Below, in pieces: positions 1-9,032 of a stretch of DNA of 64,000 bases. The notes under the pieces are model-generated. The model was not told where the DNA came from. It was given only the letters and a program-made list of their open reading frames with translations, and searched no databases. Origin of the DNA: an uncultured Clostridia bacterium (lineage in GTDB: Bacteria; Bacillota; Clostridia; Christensenellales; Borkfalkiaceae); assembly GCA_947625025.1 (NCBI GenBank), contig CANQMQ010000001.1:62001-126000 (forward strand), read 5' to 3'. Position numbers and translations under genes: made by a program. How positions within the stretch are numbered: position 1 is the first letter of the stretch; each line of letters begins with the position of its first letter.

Positions 1-1530
1 CGCGTAGCCCAGGGAGATGGTGGAATACCCGCCGTAGAGCAGTTTATCGATGGTCTCCCCCTTCTTGAGGCGGGCGAGGGCCCCGTACTGCCAAAGGATG
101 GGCGCGGCATCCGAAAGGGTGCCCTTTAAGCGGTTGTGGCGCTCCATCAGGGCGCGGTGGCACAATTCGAGCCGCTCATCGAAGATCTTCCAGAATTCAT
201 CCATATCCCCCTTGGAAGAGAGGGCGACATCGGGAAGGTTGATGGTGACGACCCCTTGGTTGAACCTGCCGTAGTACTTCGGCTTGCCGTTCTCATCGAC
301 GTAGGGCGTTAAGAAGCTCCTGCAACCCATGCAGGTGTAGCAGTGCCCCTCCCCGTTCTTATCGACCTTGAACTCGAGCATCTTCTTTTCGGAGATGTAA
401 TCGGGCACCATGCGCTTTGCGGTGCACTTTGCGGCGAGCTCGGTGAGGTACCAATACTTGCTCCCCTCCCGCACGTTGTCCTCTTCGAGCACATAGATAA
501 GTTTGGGGAAGGCGGGCGTGATCCATACCCCCATTTCATTTTTGACGCCTTGGATGCGCTGGTTGAGGGTCTCCTCGATGATCATCGCGAGGTCCCGCCG
601 TTCCTCTTCGTTCCGCGCTTCGCCGAGGTACATGAATACGGTGACGAAGGGCGCCTGCCCGTTGGTGGTGAGGAGGGTGACGACCTGGTATTGAATGGTT
701 TGAATGCCCTTTCTGATCTCCTCCTTGAGGCGCTTCTCCGCGATGCGGTTGACGTGTTCGGTATCCGAAATACCCACTTCGGCGAGCTCTTCCGCAACTT
801 CGGCGCGGATCTTCTTGCGGCTGATCTCCACGAAGGGCGCGAGATGGGTGAGCGAAATGCTCTGCCCGCCGTATTGGTTGGAGGCGACCTGCGCGATGAT
901 CTGGGTGGCGATATTGCAAGCCGTGGAGAAGGAATGCGGCTTCTCGATGAAGGTCCCCGAAATGACGGTGCCGTTCTGAAGCATGTCCTCCAAGTTCACG
1001 AGGTCGCAGTTGTGCATGTGTTGGGCAAAGTAATCGGCATCGTGGAAGTGGATGAGGCCCTCATCGTGCGCCTCCACGATCTCTGCGGGGAGCAAAATGC
1101 GGCGGGTGATGTCCTTGGAGACCTCCCCTGCCATGTAATCCCTCTGGACGGCGTTGACGGTGGGATTCTTGTTGGAATTCTCCTGCTTGACTTCCTCATT
1201 GTTGCATTCGATGAGGGTGAGAATTTGTGCGTCCGTCGTATTGCTCTGCCGCACGAGGGAACGGGTGTAGCGGTAGGTGATATACTTCCGTGCCACGGCG
1301 TAGGCCTTTGCCGCCATAATTTCGTTTTCGACGTAATCCTGGATCTCTTCCACGTTGACGGCACGGTTCAAATCCCCCGCAAGGGCGGTGACTTTATTTG
1401 CAATTTTATTGATCTGTGCCTCGGAGAGACGGTTGGATTCGCTGACTTCGTTGTTTGCCTTGCGGACTGCGTTCAAAATCTTCTCAATATCGAAAGGGAC
1501 TTCCGCCCCGTTGCGTTTGATGATTTTCAT
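1..1530 (-). CDS. nrdD: Anaerobic ribonucleoside-triphosphate reductase (class III), 3' end outside window
   Basis: Reduces ribonucleoside triphosphates to dNTPs without oxygen, using a glycyl radical installed by NrdG. The 510 visible codons begin with an ATP-cone allosteric domain (MKIIKRNGAEVPFD at residues 1-14) and continue into the NRDD catalytic domain. Visible landmarks are DADYFAQHMHNCDLVNLE, NQYGGQSISLTHLAPFVEISR and CMGCRSFLTPY. The frame is still open at base 1, so the glycyl-radical C-terminus and any nrdG lie outside. ATG at 1530 has a GAGG-type ribosome site about 8 nt upstream. A consensus promoter and two NrdR boxes precede it, which supports the identity. It indicates an anaerobe. 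Confidence 0.96.
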   Translation of the reverse strand, partial: MKIIKRNGAEVPFDIEKILNAVRKANNEVSESNRLSEAQINKIANKVTALAGDLNRAVNVEEIQDYVENEIMAAKAYAVARKYITYRYTRSLVRQSNTTDAQILTLIECNNEEVKQENSNKNPTVNAVQRDYMAGEVSKDITRRILLPAEIVEAHDEGLIHFHDADYFAQHMHNCDLVNLEDMLQNGTVISGTFIEKPHSFSTACNIATQIIAQVASNQYGGQSISLTHLAPFVEISRKKIRAEVAEELAEVGISDTEHVNRIAEKRLKEEIRKGIQTIQYQVVTLLTTNGQAPFVTVFMYLGEARNEEERRDLAMIIEETLNQRIQGVKNEMGVWITPAFPKLIYVLEEDNVREGSKYWYLTELAAKCTAKRMVPDYISEKKMLEFKVDKNGEGHCYTCMGCRSFLTPYVDENGKPKYYGRFNQGVVTINLPDVALSSKGDMDEFWKIFDERLELCHRALMERHNRLKGTLSDAAPILWQYGALARLKKGETIDKLLYGGYSTISLGYA

Positions 1531-1600
1531 GGGGATACCTCATTTGCTCGTGTAATTCCCCTGCGGAGAAAAGAAGCGTCCCCCGCCGGGAACGCTTTTT

Positions 1601-1629
1601 ATTATACCAAAAGGGCGCCGCGCTGTCAA
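1601..1629 (-). promoter_or_regulatory. nrdD sigma-A promoter
   Basis: Read on the minus strand, TTGACA (1624-1629) and TATAAT (1601-1606) are separated by exactly 17 nt, a full consensus promoter about 70 nt upstream of the nrdD ATG. The leader begins with a 10-bp inverted repeat (about 1573-1596) that could stabilise or attenuate the transcript. Confidence 0.85.
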
Positions 1630-1636
1630 TAGTTTT

Positions 1637-1684
1637 CCACAACATTTTGACAAAAATTTTTTGACGCACCACTACATCTTGTGG
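1637..1684 (-). promoter_or_regulatory. Tandem NrdR boxes upstream of nrdD
   Basis: Two 16-bp boxes, CCACAACATTTTGACA (1637-1652) and CCACTACATCTTGTGG (1669-1684), start 32 bp apart, about three helical turns. This is the spacing known for NrdR, the ATP/dATP-sensing repressor of ribonucleotide reductase genes. The distal box is a near-perfect palindrome and the proximal one matches it at 11 of 16 positions. They lie just upstream of the -35 box. The assignment rests on motif likeness and on the target gene. Confidence 0.8.
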
Positions 1685-1748
1685 TTTTGTCGAATAACGG
1701 CATTTTTGAGCGTGAAACAAAAAGCGCAAAAGTTACACGGCACACGCT

Positions 1749-2417
1749 CTAAATCAGCTTGGTTCCGTTGATATCGAGGGAGAAGCGGCAGCCCAAAAAT
1801 TCGGCGGCCTTTCTGCACAGCTGCATGCGGGCGAAGTAAATTTCAAAATAATCCATCACCGAGCAAATGGCGGTATCGATCTCGATGTTGAGGGCAATTA
1901 CCGTCCTCTCCCGCTCGACCGTAATATAGGAACGCTCGGCGGCGAGGTTGACGCGGTCGTGGATGTCTGCCTTGAATACATTCTCGATGTTCTTATTGAC
2001 GCGGCCCTTGTGCACATCCGCCTTATCCGCGATGATGAGGGCGCTCGAGATATCGGATACGGGCGTCCCGAACTTTTCATCGTGGTTGCCGATCGCCATC
2101 ATGATCTCCGCCGCATGCCCCACATCGCACCCGAGGCGGGTGAGGATGCGGTAGGCGAGGATGGCACCGCTCTGGGCGTGGTCGGCACGGTTGACGCAGT
2201 TGCCGATGTCGTGCAGGTACCCTGCGATCTCGGCAAGCTGTACCCGCTCATCGGCGGCGCCGAGGTCGCGCAAGATATCCCGCGACCACCTGCTCACGAT
2301 GCTTGCGTGGCGGGTGGAGTGCTCGGTAAAGCCGAGGGCGACGATTTGGCTTGCCGCCATCGACATGATGGCTTCAACTTCTTTATCCGCGCGGATGGTA
2401 GCAATATCGGGAATCAT
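1749..2417 (-). CDS. HD-domain phosphohydrolase
   Basis: A 222-residue HD-superfamily protein. The metal-binding doublet is at H69-D70 (YLHDIGN), with further candidate ligands H37 (TRHASIV), H80 (RADHAQSG) and the IGNHDEKF segment near residue 113. The family hydrolyses phosphate esters of nucleotides; the substrate here is not evident. The ATG starts 1 nt after the TGA of the PfkB kinase gene, so the two are translationally coupled and probably one operon. No partner synthetase domain (RelA type) is fused to it. Confidence 0.8.
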   Translation of the reverse strand: MIPDIATIRADKEVEAIMSMAASQIVALGFTEHSTRHASIVSRWSRDILRDLGAADERVQLAEIAGYLHDIGNCVNRADHAQSGAILAYRILTRLGCDVGHAAEIMMAIGNHDEKFGTPVSDISSALIIADKADVHKGRVNKNIENVFKADIHDRVNLAAERSYITVERERTVIALNIEIDTAICSVMDYFEIYFARMQLCRKAAEFLGCRFSLDINGTKLI

Positions 2418-2418
2418 C

Positions 2419-3342
2419 TCAGAACTCCGTGACGGTGAGCCCGCCGTAAACTTCTTCGTACTTCTTCTTGGTGAAGGAGACGGTGCCGAAGGTGGTGACT
2501 GCCGCAGTTCCTGCGGCGACGCCTGCGCGGAGGATCTCGGGAAGAGATGCCCCCTGCTCCATCATGACTGCCGCCGCGGCGACCATGCCGTCCCCTGCGC
2601 CGACCGTGGAATTGACTGCCACGTTGATGCTCTTGCAGTAATAATTCTTGGAGCCGTCCGTGATGATGGCCCCGTCCCTTCCGAGGGACAAAAGCACCAT
2701 GCGGGCGCCCCTGTCGAGGAGCTCACGGCACCCCGTAAGCATCTCATCGCGGGTGTTGAGTTCGCGCCCGAGCGTCTCCTCGAGCTCTTCGAGGTTGGGT
2801 TTTACGAGGTCGATGCCCGCCTCGAGCGCCGCAAAGAGCTTGGCGCCCTCGGTATCCGCGATGCGGAGGGATTTGGAATCGACGGCGCGGAAGATCTCGC
2901 GGTAGTAGCTCGCATCCACCCCCCGCGGAAGGCCGCCCGAAATGACGGTGACCTGCGAACGGGTGGAGAAGTTCTGAATGATCTGCATGAGCTCGACGAG
3001 CTTATCCGCCCGCACTTCCCCGCCGACGTCGTTGATCTCGGTGAGCATGGAGCGCTTATCGATGCACTTGTAGTTTTCACGGACCCTGCCGCTGTTCCAT
3101 ACGAAGGAGAAGGGTACCCCTTCCTTATCGAGGGCGCGTTCGAACATTGCCCCGTTTTCGTTATACATGAAGCCCGTAGCCGTTGCATCCGCACCGAGAC
3201 GCGCCACGCCGATCGCCACGTTGATGGCCTTCCCCGTGAACGAGAGCGTCTTGCTCTTGACGACGTTCACCTTGCCCACGTTGAGCGAATCGAGTTCGAT
3301 CGTAACGTCTACGCTCGGACTCATGCACACTGTTAAGATCAT
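2419..3342 (-). CDS. PfkB-family sugar-phosphate kinase (1-phosphofructokinase / tagatose-6-phosphate kinase type)
   Basis: A 307-residue PfkB kinase of the FruK/LacC branch. The N-terminus MILTVCMSPSVDVTIELD is typical of that branch, and the C-terminal ATP/anion-hole motif TVGAGDG is at 246-252 with catalytic Asp251. Such enzymes phosphorylate fructose 1-phosphate or tagatose 6-phosphate to the 1,6-bisphosphate. No fructose PTS gene is adjacent, so the substrate cannot be fixed and no symbol is given. It lies just downstream of pfkA but has its own promoter and a structured leader. Confidence 0.85.
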   Translation of the reverse strand: MILTVCMSPSVDVTIELDSLNVGKVNVVKSKTLSFTGKAINVAIGVARLGADATATGFMYNENGAMFERALDKEGVPFSFVWNSGRVRENYKCIDKRSMLTEINDVGGEVRADKLVELMQIIQNFSTRSQVTVISGGLPRGVDASYYREIFRAVDSKSLRIADTEGAKLFAALEAGIDLVKPNLEELEETLGRELNTRDEMLTGCRELLDRGARMVLLSLGRDGAIITDGSKNYYCKSINVAVNSTVGAGDGMVAAAAVMMEQGASLPEILRAGVAAGTAAVTTFGTVSFTKKKYEEVYGGLTVTEF

Positions 3343-3356
3343 ATTTCCCCCTTATT

Positions 3357-3396
3357 GCGGCCCAGACATGCCGCGAGAGCGGCCCATGCCGCTTAC
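3357..3396 (-). promoter_or_regulatory. Structured leader of the PfkB kinase gene
   Basis: On the minus strand the leader holds two consecutive stems, GCGGC-ATGG-GCCGC and GCGGC-ATGTCTGG-GCCGC. The 3' arm of the first can instead pair with the 5' arm of the second (GCCGC-TCTC-GCGGC). Mutually exclusive stems of this kind can act in attenuation, but no regulator or ligand is evident. Confidence 0.4.
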
Positions 3397-3403
3397 GGAT
3401 TTT

Positions 3404-3432
3404 ATTATATTGTCTTTCGCCCCCAAACTCAA
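3404..3432 (-). promoter_or_regulatory. Promoter of the PfkB kinase-HD operon
   Basis: Minus-strand TTGAGT (3427-3432), 17-nt spacer, TATAAT (3404-3409). It sits between the pfkA stop and the kinase ATG, about 60 nt upstream of the latter. Confidence 0.7.
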
Positions 3433-3469
3433 GACGATTTCCCAAAATTTTCTCCGTGAACAAAATCTT

Positions 3470-4432
3470 TCACATGGAGATCATTTGAAGGGTCTCATAC
3501 AGTTCGTAGTTGAACTTCTTCTTCATGGAGACGGCTTCGATGATATCCATATCGATGATCTCATTCTTATGGATGCCGACGACGCGGTTGCCGATTCCGT
3601 CCTTTAAGAGGCGCACGGCCTTGTTGCCGAACTGTGCGGCGAGCATGCGGTCTGCCATGGAGGGCGAGCCGCCCCGCTGGATGTGCCCGATGTTGGTGGC
3701 ACGGACGGAGTACGTCGTCACTTCCTGAAGCTGTTTTGCGAACGCCTCCGCGCTCGTGGCGCCCTCTGCGACGACGATGATGTTGGAATGCTTGCCGTTC
3801 GCACGCGAGCGGTTGATGCGCATCACGATATCCTCCATGTCGTAGGCGATCTCGGGGACGACGATCATCTCCGCACCCGAAGTGATGCCCGCATACAGGG
3901 CGATATCCCCGCAGTGCCTGCCCATGACTTCGACGACGGAAATGCGCTCGTGGGAGTTCATCGTATCCCGCAATTTATTGATGACTTCGAGGCAGGTGTT
4001 GACTGCCGTATCGAAGCCGAGCGTGTAATCGGTGTATTGGAGGTCGTTGTCGATGGTCCCCGGAATGCCGATGGTGGGAATGCCGTAGTTCTCCGTGAGG
4101 CACTTCGCCCCGCGGAAGGAACCGTCTCCCCCAATGACCACGAGCCCTTCGATGCCCCGCCGCTCGAGAGTGGCGACCGCTTGCTTTTGGCCGTCCACGG
4201 TGAGCATTTCAAGGCAGCGCGCCGTGCGGAGCTTGGTGCCGCCCCGCTGAACGATATCCGAAACGCTGCGCATCTCCATCGGCATCATAGTATCTTCGAT
4301 GAGCCCCGCATAGCCGCGCTCGATGCCGTAGACCTCCATGCCGAAGTAGATCGCAGTGCGCACGACGGCGCGGATTGCCGCATTCATGCCGGGCGCATCG
4401 CCGCCGCTCGTAAGTAGACCGATCCGTTTCAT
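3470..4432 (-). CDS. pfkA: ATP-dependent 6-phosphofructokinase
   Basis: Converts fructose 6-phosphate and ATP to fructose 1,6-bisphosphate, the committed step of glycolysis. The 320-residue protein has the family length. GGDAPGMN (10-17) is the nucleotide-binding loop. VIGGDGSFRGA carries Gly rather than Asp after the GGD, which marks the ATP-using rather than the PPi-using enzyme. GTIDND, ERISVVEVMGR and the IGHIQRGG loop are all present. The open frame extends upstream to 4531, but ATG 4432 has GGAGG 7 nt upstream and matches the family N-terminus. It follows dnaE but has its own promoter. Confidence 0.97.
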   Translation of the reverse strand: MKRIGLLTSGGDAPGMNAAIRAVVRTAIYFGMEVYGIERGYAGLIEDTMMPMEMRSVSDIVQRGGTKLRTARCLEMLTVDGQKQAVATLERRGIEGLVVIGGDGSFRGAKCLTENYGIPTIGIPGTIDNDLQYTDYTLGFDTAVNTCLEVINKLRDTMNSHERISVVEVMGRHCGDIALYAGITSGAEMIVVPEIAYDMEDIVMRINRSRANGKHSNIIVVAEGATSAEAFAKQLQEVTTYSVRATNIGHIQRGGSPSMADRMLAAQFGNKAVRLLKDGIGNRVVGIHKNEIIDMDIIEAVSMKKKFNYELYETLQMISM

Positions 4433-4463
4433 AATTTGCCTCCGTATAATCCTCTTCCCCTTC

Positions 4464-4492
4464 ATTATAGCAGGTTTGCATACAAATGAAAA
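4464..4492 (-). promoter_or_regulatory. pfkA promoter
   Basis: Minus-strand TATAAT (4464-4469) with a weak -35, TTTTCA (4487-4492), at 17 nt, in the short gap between dnaE and pfkA. Confidence 0.55.
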
Positions 4493-4523
4493 GGGGTTTT
4501 GTGATTTTTTCACTTTCTTTTTT

Positions 4524-7500
4524 TCAGACAACTTTGACGCACTCGGGCGGAAGGAAGGTGCGGAGCTCCGCCATGAGGGCGCGGTTTAAGTTGACCGAGA
4601 ATTCATACCGCTTTCCGCCGTGCAGGATCTTTGCCTTCGTCTTGCCCGCATACTCCGAGAGCGCCTCCAGGAGCTCTTCGGCATCCTCTTTGCCGAGGCC
4701 CCGTGCATCTACCCAAAGCACCTGCTCCTTCGGCTTCTCGGCGGCGGGTGGGCCCTGGGGAGATTCGGGTTCGGATTCGAAGCCCTCCAAGGAATCCAAA
4801 ACAATGACGGGCAGCTTTTCGGGCTCGATATCGATCTTTCCCGAAAGGCTGACGACGCCGTCTATCCGAAGATAGGGCTTCGCCCTCTCGTACACCTTGG
4901 GGAAGGCAACGCACTCCACGCTGCCGTAGAGATCCTCCACCGTGATGAATGCCATGATGGCGCCCGCCTTCGTATTGATCTTCTTGACCGCGGAAACGAT
5001 GCCGCCCATCGAGACGGTCTCGCCGTCCTTGATGCGCTGATAGACGCGATCCCCCGTCTCCTCGTCCTCCTCGTAGTCTGTGAGCATGCCGCAGTGGAAG
5101 GTGGCATTCTTGAAGTGCGGGGCGTAGATGGCGAAGGGATGCCCGCTGACGTAGACGCCGAGCACCGATTTCTCCTTGGAGAGAAGGTCGGGCGTGCTCC
5201 ATTCGGGAAGATCGGGATACTCCGCCTTGGGAGCCTCCTCTTCCAAGATGTCCCCGAAGAGGGACATCTGCGCCCCGCCCCGCTGTTTATCCATGCCCGC
5301 AATGCGGCGCATCAGCTCCTCATAGACGGCGGCGTACTGCGAGCGGCGCTTGCCGAAGCTATCAAAGGCACCGCCGAAGATGAGCGCTTCCACCATGCGC
5401 TTGTTGACGAATTTAGTACAGCGCATCAGAAAGTCCGAAAAATCCTTGAAGGGGCCGTTTTTGGTGCGCTCTTCAATGACCGCCTCCATCGCCCCGATGC
5501 CGACGCCGCGCAGGGCGCACAGCCCGAAGCGGATCCCCTTGCCCTGCACGGAGAAGTATGCCTTGGAGGTGTTGACGTCGGGCGGGTACACCGCGATGTT
5601 CTTCTCCTTCATGTAGACGACGTACTTCGCGATCTCGTCTATCTTATCGATACGGTTGTTGAGCACCCCCGCCAAAAATTCTTTGGGGTAATACTTTTTA
5701 AGGTATGCCGTCTGATAGGTGACGACGGCATATGCCGCCGCATGCGATTTGTTGAAGGCGTAGGAGGCGAAGCTCTCCATCTGTGCAAACAGCTTTTCGG
5801 AGACTTCGGGCGGAATGCCGTGCGCCTGGCAGCCCGTGATGTTCCCTCCCTTATCGATGTCGCCGTAGATGAACTTATCCTTCTGCGCCATCAGCTCGGA
5901 GCGGTGCTTCTTGGCCATGGCGCGGCGCACGAGGTCTGCCTGGCCCAAGGAGTAGCCCGCAAGATTTTGGAAGATCTGCATGACTTGCTCCTGGTAGATA
6001 ATGACGCCGTACGTCTTTTCGAGGATGGGCTTTAAGAGCGGGGTAAGATATACGATATGCTCGGGGTCTGCACGGTTTTTGAGGTAATCGGGAATGAAAT
6101 CCATGGGCCCCGGACGGTAGAGGGAGATGCCCGCGATGAGATCTTCGAGGCAGGTGGGCTGGAGCTGTTTCATGAACCGCTTCATGCCGCCCTGCTCGAG
6201 TTGGAATACGGCGTCGCAGTCCCCTTCCGAGATGAGTTCGTAGGCCTTGGCGTCGTCGCATGCCTGATCGAATTCAATCGTCCTTCCCGTATCTTCCTTT
6301 ATGTAATCGCACGCCTTCTTGATATCGGTGAGCGTGGTGAGGGCGAGGAAGTCCATCTTGAGCATGCCGATGGATTCCACTTCCTTCATATCGAATTGGG
6401 TGGTAACGTCCTCTCCGTTTCTCGAAAGCGGGACGTTGTCTGCAATCTTCTTCCTGCATATGACGACGCCCGCCGCGTGCATCGAGGTGTTCCTCGGCAT
6501 GCCTTCGAGCTTTAACCCCATATCGATGACCCGCTTCAGCGTCTCATCGCTCTCGTAAATTTCGATGAACTCCGTATTCCGCTTGCTCTCCTGGTCTGCA
6601 AGTTTTTTTACGGCTTCGTCGTGCGCATCCTGCTGTTCGGGCTTGCCGTCCGTCTCCTCCACTGCCTTTCTCCACTTCTCGATGTTGAGCCCAAGCAGTT
6701 CGCAGATGGTGGATTTGCCGTCCATCAGCTTTGTGACGCGGTCTGTCTCCGCATACGGCACCCGCATGACGCGGCCCACGTCCTTAATGACGGCGCGGGA
6801 AGCGAGGGTACCGAAGGTGACGATTTGCGCCACGTTTTCGGGGTGATACCGCCTGCGGACGTATTCGATCGTCTCCCCCCGCCTTGCCGTGCAGAAATCG
6901 ACGTCGAAGTCTGGCATGGAGACGCGGTCGGGATTGAGGAAGCGCTCGAAGAGCAGGTCGTAGCGGAGCGGGTCTACGTTGGTGATGCCGATGGCGTAGG
7001 CGACGATACTGCCCACGCCCGAGCCCCTCCCGGGGCCCACGGGAATATCGTTGAGGCGGGACCAATTGATGTAGTCCCAAACAATCAAATAGTAATCGGC
7101 AAAGCCCATCTTGATAATGACGCTGAGCTCATACTCCGTCCTTTGGCGAATTTCATCCGTAATGACGGGATAGCGGCCCGGAAGCCGCTCCCAGGTGAGG
7201 CGGGTGAGAAATTCGGGCGAGGGCGTCCCATCGTCCGCCGTATAGAGCGGAATGAGCGATTTATCGTAGACGGGGTCGCCGTTGTCCTTCAAATTGAAGG
7301 GAGTATCGGTATCCGAAACTTTATCGGCAATTCTTCTCGTGTTGGCAATGGCCTCGGGGTACGCCTTGAAGAGCTCCGCCATCTCATCGCCTGATTTCAT
7401 ATAGAACTCGTGCGTCTGCATCTTCATGCGGGAGGGATCGTCGAGGGTGCGCTTGGTCTGAATGCACATCAGCACATCCTGCATCTCCCAATCCTCTTTC

Positions 7501-8117
7501 TTCAGGTAGTGCACGTCGTTGGTGGCCACGAGCGGGATGCCCGTCTCGTGGGAGATCTTCACGATGAGCGGGAGCACCTGCCGCTGTTCGGGAATGCCGT
7601 GGTCCTGAATTTCGAGATAGAAATCATCGCCGAATGCCTCCCGCATCTCGAGGGCAAACGCCTTCGCCTTCTCGTATTCCCCCGCAAGCAGCAGCCGCGG
7701 GATGCGCCCCGCAAGGCATGCGGAGAGGCAAATCACCCCTTCCGTGTGCTCTTTGAGGACGGTGTAATCGATACGGGGGCGGTAGTAGTAGCCATCGACG
7801 AAGGCAAGCGAATCGAGCTGGACGAGGTTGATGTACCCCGCCCTGTTCTTGGCAAGCAAGATGAGGTGATCGGCCTTCTGGTCGATGCGGGATCTATAAT
7901 CATCCACCACATAGAATTCGCACCCGATAATTGCCTTGATGTGATTCTTCTTGCACCGCTCCGCAAATTTGAGGGAGGAATACATATTGCCGTGGTCGGT
8001 GACGGCTACGGTATCGATGTGGTTCTGCACGCAGTGCTTGACGAGCTCGTCCACCTTGACGGCGCCGTCCAACAGGCTGTATTCGGTGTGCAGGTGAAGG
8101 TGTACGAAATCGGTCAT
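4524..8117 (-). CDS. dnaE: DNA polymerase III subunit alpha (DnaE)
   Basis: A 1197-residue C-family replicative polymerase. It opens with a PHP domain (HLHLHTEYSLLDG at the N-terminus, then AVTDHGN). The palm carries the catalytic PDFDVDF aspartates, and PGRGSGVGS is the conserved nucleotide-binding loop. A helix-hairpin-helix and an OB fold (near VSLSGKIDIEPEKLPV) fill the C-terminal third. In Firmicutes DnaE works with PolC in primer extension and lagging-strand synthesis. Its ATG overlaps the whiA stop by 4 nt (ATGA), so it is the last gene of the murB-PHP-whiA-dnaE run. Confidence 0.98.
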   Translation of the reverse strand: MTDFVHLHLHTEYSLLDGAVKVDELVKHCVQNHIDTVAVTDHGNMYSSLKFAERCKKNHIKAIIGCEFYVVDDYRSRIDQKADHLILLAKNRAGYINLVQLDSLAFVDGYYYRPRIDYTVLKEHTEGVICLSACLAGRIPRLLLAGEYEKAKAFALEMREAFGDDFYLEIQDHGIPEQRQVLPLIVKISHETGIPLVATNDVHYLKKEDWEMQDVLMCIQTKRTLDDPSRMKMQTHEFYMKSGDEMAELFKAYPEAIANTRRIADKVSDTDTPFNLKDNGDPVYDKSLIPLYTADDGTPSPEFLTRLTWERLPGRYPVITDEIRQRTEYELSVIIKMGFADYYLIVWDYINWSRLNDIPVGPGRGSGVGSIVAYAIGITNVDPLRYDLLFERFLNPDRVSMPDFDVDFCTARRGETIEYVRRRYHPENVAQIVTFGTLASRAVIKDVGRVMRVPYAETDRVTKLMDGKSTICELLGLNIEKWRKAVEETDGKPEQQDAHDEAVKKLADQESKRNTEFIEIYESDETLKRVIDMGLKLEGMPRNTSMHAAGVVICRKKIADNVPLSRNGEDVTTQFDMKEVESIGMLKMDFLALTTLTDIKKACDYIKEDTGRTIEFDQACDDAKAYELISEGDCDAVFQLEQGGMKRFMKQLQPTCLEDLIAGISLYRPGPMDFIPDYLKNRADPEHIVYLTPLLKPILEKTYGVIIYQEQVMQIFQNLAGYSLGQADLVRRAMAKKHRSELMAQKDKFIYGDIDKGGNITGCQAHGIPPEVSEKLFAQMESFASYAFNKSHAAAYAVVTYQTAYLKKYYPKEFLAGVLNNRIDKIDEIAKYVVYMKEKNIAVYPPDVNTSKAYFSVQGKGIRFGLCALRGVGIGAMEAVIEERTKNGPFKDFSDFLMRCTKFVNKRMVEALIFGGAFDSFGKRRSQYAAVYEELMRRIAGMDKQRGGAQMSLFGDILEEEAPKAEYPDLPEWSTPDLLSKEKSVLGVYVSGHPFAIYAPHFKNATFHCGMLTDYEEDEETGDRVYQRIKDGETVSMGGIVSAVKKINTKAGAIMAFITVEDLYGSVECVAFPKVYERAKPYLRIDGVVSLSGKIDIEPEKLPVIVLDSLEGFESEPESPQGPPAAEKPKEQVLWVDARGLGKEDAEELLEALSEYAGKTKAKILHGGKRYEFSVNLNRALMAELRTFLPPECVKVV

Positions 8118-9022
8118 GCGTGTTTCTCCGAGGCGATTTGGATAAGTTTACGAAGGCGGTGGTTGATACAGCTCTTGGAAATTCCGAGGGAGGCCGCGAG
8201 TTCCCCGAGCGAGCAGGCGGGATTTTCAAGCCGCGCGAGGGCGACCTCCCTGAGGGGTTCGGGCAAGGTTTCCAAGACACCGCTTTCTTGAAGGGCTCTC
8301 AGCGCGACCACTTGCTTGACGGAGGCCGTAGCCGCCCGATCCGCATTGCCTGCAAGGCAGTTGATAGTGCGGTTTTCACGGTTACTCTCCTCACGGGCCG
8401 CCGAGAGCGCCTCGAAGGTCGCAAGCGAGGTGCGCGCTTCGAATACGCCCAATAGGTCACTGATGCTCTCACGGCTCTTGAGGTAGACAAGATATTTTTC
8501 TCCGCGGGGAACACAGCCCGCAATGAGCTGAACGCGGTCCAAAAGTTCCAAAAAATCTTCGGCTTCCCGCTCCCCCCGCACGATGAATTCCAAGTGATAC
8601 CCCGTCTTTGTGCCCGTTTGGGGAAGGGTACAGCTCCCGCCTCCCAAGAAGGCGCCCTTGAGGTAGGAGACGGCACAGCAATCGGTGAGGGTTGCGGGGT
8701 CTGCCCGCATGAGCGTATCCACGATGTCCTTCGCCGCCCTCCCCGAATAGGAGAAGGTGAGCTTGTCCATGCCGTGTTTGGGATCCTTTACCGCCTCCGT
8801 CACCGTCATGCGGACGCCGAAGAGTCCCTCCACCGTTTCGAGGAGGTATTCGGCGACGTCCTCATGCTCACTTGTAAAGGAGAGTGCGGGGACGCCGAGG
8901 GCGCTATATCCGTATGACCCGCTCGTATCCAAAAAGGCGGAAAGCAGGGCGAGGCGGCAACAGCGCTTTTGGGGGGGATTTTTTAAGATGTCCCGCCGTA
9001 TCTCACGCGTAAAATTTTCCAA
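8114..9022 (-). CDS. whiA: Sporulation/division regulator WhiA
   Basis: WhiA combines a LAGLIDADG-like N-terminal domain with a C-terminal helix-turn-helix (ELAASLGISKSCINHRLRKL). It is conserved in Gram-positive bacteria and linked to cell division and chromosome segregation. A longer reading from ATG 9058 would overlap the PHP gene. TTG at 9022 is preferred: it gives MENFTREIRRDIL, which aligns without gaps to the usual WhiA N-terminus, and TAAGGGGG lies about 5 nt upstream. That gives 302 residues, near the family's 310-320. The usual partner genes rapZ and yvcK are not next to it. Confidence 0.93.
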   Translation of the reverse strand: MENFTREIRRDILKNPPQKRCCRLALLSAFLDTSGSYGYSALGVPALSFTSEHEDVAEYLLETVEGLFGVRMTVTEAVKDPKHGMDKLTFSYSGRAAKDIVDTLMRADPATLTDCCAVSYLKGAFLGGGSCTLPQTGTKTGYHLEFIVRGEREAEDFLELLDRVQLIAGCVPRGEKYLVYLKSRESISDLLGVFEARTSLATFEALSAAREESNRENRTINCLAGNADRAATASVKQVVALRALQESGVLETLPEPLREVALARLENPACSLGELAASLGISKSCINHRLRKLIQIASEKHA

Positions 9023-9032
9023 TGCCTCCCCC

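Noticed and set aside
343..1632. Long plus-strand open frame (429 codons)
   Set aside because: It is antisense to nrdD, whose ATP-cone and catalytic motifs are clear; no ribosome site or family match.
7410..8291. Plus-strand 293-codon frame opposite dnaE/whiA
   Set aside because: Antisense shadow of two well-identified genes.
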